A stretch of 8,514 nt of DNA from positions 1-8,514 of the forward strand of contig CAMLOZ010000120.1 of the NCBI GenBank assembly GCA_946481625.1, written 5' to 3'. Below are positions 4,821-8,514 of this stretch, piece by piece (position 1 is the stretch's first letter; each line of letters starts with the position of its first letter). The stretch comes from an uncultured Haloferula sp. (GTDB lineage Bacteria; Verrucomicrobiota; Verrucomicrobiae; Verrucomicrobiales; Akkermansiaceae). The notes under the pieces were generated by a model. It was not told the origin of the DNA, searched no databases, and saw only the letters and a list, made by a program, of their open reading frames with translations. The position numbers and the translations under genes were made by a program.

Positions 4821-7112
4821 ATGCGCCCGTATCTCGCACCGATCGTCCTCGCCGCCGCCGCTCTCCCGTCCCATGCCGCGCAGTGGTATGAGGAAATGCA
4901 AATCGGCCCGGCATGGAGCAATTCATTCGCCGGGACCTTCGATGGCCAGGAGCAGATCGCCGCGGTGAAGGGCGTCTTGCTGGATCTGGGTGACGGCACC
5001 CGCGCGTTGTTCGACACCGAAACGCTGCGGATCGTGAGCGTTTACAAGGGCGGCGTCCACTGGGGCGGCACGCCTTGGACCGGTGCCCACGGGCAACTGG
5101 TGAAGATCGCCAACGAGAAGGACCTCCTCTTCAACACGATTCCCGGCCCCGGCTGGGCGAACGAGAGCGGCTCCTTCGAGGACAAGCGGACGCAGATGTC
5201 CTTCACGGTTTACACGGCGGACCGCAAGGCCAGCCAGGTGACCGCCGCCTGCGGCAACATCCCGCAGGCCAAATACAAAGGCTTCTACCGCTCCGGCGCG
5301 CGGATCGTCTTCGAATATCTGGTGAACGACACCCGCGTGCTCGAAACGCTGGAGTCCGGGCCGGACGGCCTGACCCGCTACTTCGAGGTGGGCGCGCACG
5401 AAAAGCCGCTGGCGCTGCTCGTGGCGGATGACACCGCTTTCAAGGTCGAAGGCGCGGGGGCGAAGTCCGAGGGCGGGCTTTCCGTGGCGGCCGCCGGCAC
5501 GGGCGTGACGCTCGGCACGGCGGCGGACAAGAACACCCGCCTGGTGGCCACGCTGGCGCCCGCCGGCGGTGCGACGACCTTCACGGTTTCCTATTCCCGC
5601 GGCGAGGCGAAGCCGGTGGCCCCGCTCTCCCCGATCGGTCTCACCAAGGGCGGCGAAGGGCTTTGGAAGGGCACGGTCACCACCGCCGGAAGCACCAGCA
5701 GCGACACGAAGGCGCCGTGGGTCACCGACACGCTGACCCTGCCGGAGAATAACCCGTGGAAGGCGAACATCCGCTTCGGGGGCTTCGACTTCATCGACGA
5801 GGATTCCGCCGCGCTTTCCGCATGGAACGGAGACGTGTGGATCGTGAAGGGGATCGAGGGCGATCTCTCCAAGCTGGAATGGAAGCGCTACGCCGCCGGT
5901 CTTTTCGAACCGCTCGGCGTGAAAGTCGTGGACGGCGAGATCTACGTCCATGGCCGCGACCAGATCACGAAGCTGCACGACTTGAACAAGGACGGCGAGG
6001 CCGACCGCTTCGAGTGCTTCTTCAACGGCGTGGCAGTTTCGCCGAACTTCCATGAGTTCGCCTTCGACTTGCAGACGGATAGCGACGGCAACTTCTATTT
6101 CTCGAAGGCCGCGCCGGTGCGTCCGGGCGGCCGGGGCTTCGACACCATCTTCCCTCACCACGGTACGGTGATGCGTTTGTCGAAGGACGGCAGCAGCTTC
6201 GAAGTGATCGCGACCGGCCTGCGTGCGCCCGGCGGCGTGGGTGTCGGCCCGAACGGGGAGATCACCACCGGCGAGAACGAAGGCACCTGGCAGCCTTGCT
6301 GCAAGATCAACTACATCACCGCCGCAGAGCGTCCCGCGTTCTTCGGCACCGAGCCGAGCCGCCAGACCCTCAAGGACGCTCCCTACACCGAGCCGCTCTG
6401 CTACCTGCCGATGGACGTCGATAATTCCGGCGGTTCGCAGGTGTGGGTGCCGCAAGGGGTCAAGTGGGGCTTGAAGCCCGGCGAGCTCATCCACCTTTCC
6501 TACGGCCAGTCCTCGCTCTACCGCGTGCTGAACGCCACGGCGGAAGGCACGCTGCAAGGCGGTGTCGTGAGGATTCCGGTCAACCTCGGCTCTTCCGCGA
6601 TGCGCGCCCGCTTCCACAAGGACGGCTCGCTCTTCGTGGCCGGCTTCCGCGGCTGGCAGACGAATGCCGCGAGCGAGTGCGCCTTCCAGCGCATCCGCTA
6701 CACCGGCGCGCCGGTCACGATCCCGGACAAGCTCGAGATCACCGAGAAAGGCGTGCGGATCCACTTTGAGACCAAGCTCGACGAGGAACTGGCGACCGAT
6801 CCGGAAAGCTACTCCGCCTCCCGCTGGAACTACGTCCGCGGCCCGCAGTACGGCTCCGGCGAGTTCTCCGTGGACAAGCCCGATGCCGAGGCCGAGAAGA
6901 TCGCGCTCGAGAAAGAGTCCAAGGAGCACCACACGCGGGACACCGTGGAGATCAGCGCCGCCCGCCTCTTGGACGACGGCCAGACCGTGGAACTCGATCT
7001 TGCCGGCCACAAGCCCTCCATGCAGCTCAAGGTATCCTGGGATCTGGAGAGCACCGGCGGCGAGGTCCTGAAGGGCGATCTGCACGCCACCGTGCGCAAG
7101 ATGGGCAAGTAA
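4821..7112 (+). CDS. Secreted DUF6797 and β-propeller protein, putative oxidoreductase
   Basis: A 763-aa exported protein. Residues 1-20 form a signal peptide (MRPYLAPIVLAAAALPSHAA), followed by QWYEEMQIGPAWSNSF, the signature opening of DUF6797. Residues about 310-635 form a β-propeller like those of sorbosone/glucose dehydrogenase-like proteins of the PVC group: FGGFDFIDEDSAALSAWNGD, an EF-hand-like loop at D387-x-N-x-D-G-x-x-D395, DLQTDSDGNFYFSKAAP (416-432), HHGTVMRLSKDG, LRAPGGVGVGPNGEITTGEN and GTWQPCCKIN with adjacent cysteines C493-C494. Residues about 640-763 look like a C-terminal β-sandwich. There is no CXXCH, so haem must come from a partner; the next gene encodes a multi-haem cytochrome 71 bp downstream. 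In related proteins a cytochrome domain is, I believe, sometimes fused on. Cofactor and substrate are unknown; sugar or alcohol oxidation is inference. It is probably periplasmic. No Shine-Dalgarno precedes the ATG, which is fixed by the signal peptide. Confidence 0.9.
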   Translation: MRPYLAPIVLAAAALPSHAAQWYEEMQIGPAWSNSFAGTFDGQEQIAAVKGVLLDLGDGTRALFDTETLRIVSVYKGGVHWGGTPWTGAHGQLVKIANEKDLLFNTIPGPGWANESGSFEDKRTQMSFTVYTADRKASQVTAACGNIPQAKYKGFYRSGARIVFEYLVNDTRVLETLESGPDGLTRYFEVGAHEKPLALLVADDTAFKVEGAGAKSEGGLSVAAAGTGVTLGTAADKNTRLVATLAPAGGATTFTVSYSRGEAKPVAPLSPIGLTKGGEGLWKGTVTTAGSTSSDTKAPWVTDTLTLPENNPWKANIRFGGFDFIDEDSAALSAWNGDVWIVKGIEGDLSKLEWKRYAAGLFEPLGVKVVDGEIYVHGRDQITKLHDLNKDGEADRFECFFNGVAVSPNFHEFAFDLQTDSDGNFYFSKAAPVRPGGRGFDTIFPHHGTVMRLSKDGSSFEVIATGLRAPGGVGVGPNGEITTGENEGTWQPCCKINYITAAERPAFFGTEPSRQTLKDAPYTEPLCYLPMDVDNSGGSQVWVPQGVKWGLKPGELIHLSYGQSSLYRVLNATAEGTLQGGVVRIPVNLGSSAMRARFHKDGSLFVAGFRGWQTNAASECAFQRIRYTGAPVTIPDKLEITEKGVRIHFETKLDEELATDPESYSASRWNYVRGPQYGSGEFSVDKPDAEAEKIALEKESKEHHTRDTVEISAARLLDDGQTVELDLAGHKPSMQLKVSWDLESTGGEVLKGDLHATVRKMGK

Positions 7113-7183
7113 TCGTCCGGCCCGTCCTCAACTTCCGAAAGCGCCTGACAAACAGGCTGCTCGCATCCAAACTACGTACCCGC
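7113..7183. other. Short gap between propeller and cytochrome genes
   Basis: In these 71 bp GCCTG (7143-7147) and CAGGC (7153-7157) form a 5-bp stem with an ACAAA loop and no T-run, so it is not an intrinsic terminator. CTGACA at 7145-7150 could pass for a -35, but no -10 stands out. The two genes are most simply read as one operon. Confidence 0.4.
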
Positions 7184-8514
7184 ATGAAGCCGATCCTCCT
7201 TGCCCGGTTTGCCTTGCCCCTGTCGCTCCTCACCGGCGCGGCGCGGGCGGAACTCGCCGCGACCTTCGAGTCCGGCGGTGCCAAAGACACCCGTACCGAT
7301 CGCTTGCCCGCCTTGCTGGTGAATGCCGGCGAGGCTCCGACGCCCTTCCTGCCCGCGGGGGAGTTCGGCGTGACCTGGACCGGCAAGCTGGTGCTGGATG
7401 AGCGGCTGCGTTTGGAGTTCTCTTTCGAAGGCGAGGGCAAGGCGACGCTCACGATCGACGGCAAGGAAGTGCATGCCGAGGAGGGCGCGCTCGGAGCGAC
7501 GGCTTCGAAGAGCACGCGGCTTAACAAGGGCGAACACGAGGTGAGCATCGCCTACAAATCGAAGCCGGACGGCTCGGGCCGCTTCCGCTTGTTCTGGAAA
7601 GAAGCCTCGTTCCCGAAGCAGAGCGTGCCGCCGACGGCGTTCGCGAAAGTGGAAGACCCGCTGGATCCGGTGCGGAAGGGACGCTTGCTCTTCGCGGAGA
7701 ACCATTGCTCCAAGTGCCACTTCGACCTGGAAGGCACGCTGGGTGCGACGCCCATGTTCCAGCTTCAAGAGCAAGGCCCGATCCTCGCCCAGTCGGGAGG
7801 CCGCCTGAATGAAGAATGGATCGCGCGCTGGATTTCCGATCCCTCGGCGCTGCGTCCCGACACGCGGATGCCGGCGCTGGTCGATGCCTCGACCGACGAG
7901 GGCAAGCAGCATGCGGCCGATCTCGCGGCCTACCTGATGACCTTCAAGGCGGAAACGCCCGCCGCACCGGACAAGGCCCTGGCGCAAAAGGGAGGCGAGC
8001 ATTTTCACCGGCTCGGATGTGCCGCCTGCCACACGGGACCGCAGGCGGTACCAAGCGGGGAAGACGCGAAGGGCCGTGTGCCGTTGTACAACGTGGCGGC
8101 GAAGTTCCAGCCCGGCGCTCTGGTCGGTTTCCTGAAGAACCCGCAGATGCTTTATGCACACATCGGGATGCCGAATTTCGCGCTGAGCGACGAGGAGGCG
8201 AATTCGATCGCGGCCTATGTCCTCGACGCCTCCTCGAAGGTGGAGCAGAAGCCCTCCGGTCTGCCGAAGGGCAATGCCGAGAAGGGTGCGGCCCTGGCTG
8301 CCGCCCTGAACTGCGGAAGCTGCCACGCGGGTCTGCCGATGAACCCGATGGCCGCGCCGTCGCTCGCGAAGACCTTCGAGGTCGACTGGGCGGCGAAGGG
8401 TTGCGTGTCCGGCAAGCACGGAGGGAAGGTGCCCAAGCTCGCGCTGGACGACGAGGAGCGCGCGGCCCTTGTGGCCTTCTCGAAGAAGGGTGCCGCCCCC
8501 CTCTCCCGCCACGT
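7184..8514 (+). CDS. Secreted multi-haem cytochrome c with PA14-like N-terminus (partial)
   Basis: The reading frame is open from ATG 7184 to the window edge (443 codons), so the C-terminus is missing. A signal peptide covers about residues 1-22 (LLARFALPLSLLTGAARA). Residues about 40-155 form a β-rich domain (FGVTWTGKLVLD, KATLTIDGKEVH, KGEHEVSIAYKS, GRFRLFWKEASF) resembling the PA14-type ligand-binding fold. Three c-type haem sites follow: CSKCH (175-179), CAACH (279-283) and CGSCH (377-381), spaced about 100 residues apart. Met ligands are likely in DTRMPAL for haem 1 and HIGMPNF for haem 2; none is obvious for haem 3. More haem sites may follow beyond the edge. It would be periplasmic or outer-membrane associated, accepting electrons probably from the upstream propeller protein. 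The PA14-like domain may bind a carbohydrate or the partner (inference). No Shine-Dalgarno is visible; the start is fixed by the signal peptide. Confidence 0.92.
   Translation, partial: MKPILLARFALPLSLLTGAARAELAATFESGGAKDTRTDRLPALLVNAGEAPTPFLPAGEFGVTWTGKLVLDERLRLEFSFEGEGKATLTIDGKEVHAEEGALGATASKSTRLNKGEHEVSIAYKSKPDGSGRFRLFWKEASFPKQSVPPTAFAKVEDPLDPVRKGRLLFAENHCSKCHFDLEGTLGATPMFQLQEQGPILAQSGGRLNEEWIARWISDPSALRPDTRMPALVDASTDEGKQHAADLAAYLMTFKAETPAAPDKALAQKGGEHFHRLGCAACHTGPQAVPSGEDAKGRVPLYNVAAKFQPGALVGFLKNPQMLYAHIGMPNFALSDEEANSIAAYVLDASSKVEQKPSGLPKGNAEKGAALAAALNCGSCHAGLPMNPMAAPSLAKTFEVDWAAKGCVSGKHGGKVPKLALDDEERAALVAFSKKGAAPLSRH

Noticed and set aside
4923..7085. 720-codon open frame on the minus strand
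   Set aside because: It runs antisense to the DUF6797/propeller gene. Its translation is rich in Arg, Gly, His and Leu without family motifs, as expected from the GC-rich opposite strand.
7172..8512. 446-codon open frame on the minus strand
   Set aside because: It is antisense to the cytochrome frame, which has a signal peptide and three CXXCH motifs. The antisense translation is Arg/Gly-rich and shows no domain.

Overview
The window looks like chromosomal DNA from a GC-rich member of the Verrucomicrobiota, perhaps near Luteolibacter, Haloferula or other Verrucomicrobiaceae. This is inferred from content, not from a marker-gene search. The clues are a secreted protein of the DUF6797/β-propeller type next to a multi-haem cytochrome c with a PA14-like N-terminus, a class A RNase P RNA, and intergenic DNA full of short purine-rich repeats. 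Almost no gene start has a recognisable Shine-Dalgarno sequence. MenD suggests that menaquinone is the respiratory quinone.

Layout. At the left edge the 5' half of menD (GTG start) runs leftward out of the window. Next comes about 640 bp without a convincing gene. It holds several families of short repeats with ~10-bp spacing (862-1109) and a hairpin plus T-run (1273-1310) that looks like a terminator with no gene to terminate. A rightward pair follows: a short NfeD-family membrane protein and a stomatin/paraslipin (SPFH) protein 19 bp apart, closed by a strong intrinsic terminator at 2979-3012. rnpB (RNase P RNA) lies on the minus strand at about 3073-3461. It is bracketed by copies of an AAGTTCCAAGT-type repeat, two of which also form a large inverted repeat around the terminator. 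Upstream of rnpB on the same strand are a small zinc-ribbon membrane protein and a DUF456 membrane protein.

A 279-bp divergent intergenic region with two palindromes separates these from a rightward pair. The first gene encodes a 763-aa secreted DUF6797 plus β-propeller protein. After 71 bp comes a secreted cytochrome c, cut by the window edge, with three CXXCH haem sites in the visible part.

How the genes may work together. NfeD and stomatin form a known membrane-domain pair. The propeller protein and cytochrome probably form a periplasmic oxidation module: the propeller would oxidise or bind an unknown substrate, perhaps a sugar or alcohol, and the cytochrome would carry electrons towards the respiratory chain. 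That role is inferred. I see no CRISPR array, tRNA, insertion sequence or defence system. The least explained parts are the two-gene redox module, the repeat-rich intergenic DNA around 862-1310, and the repeats around rnpB.
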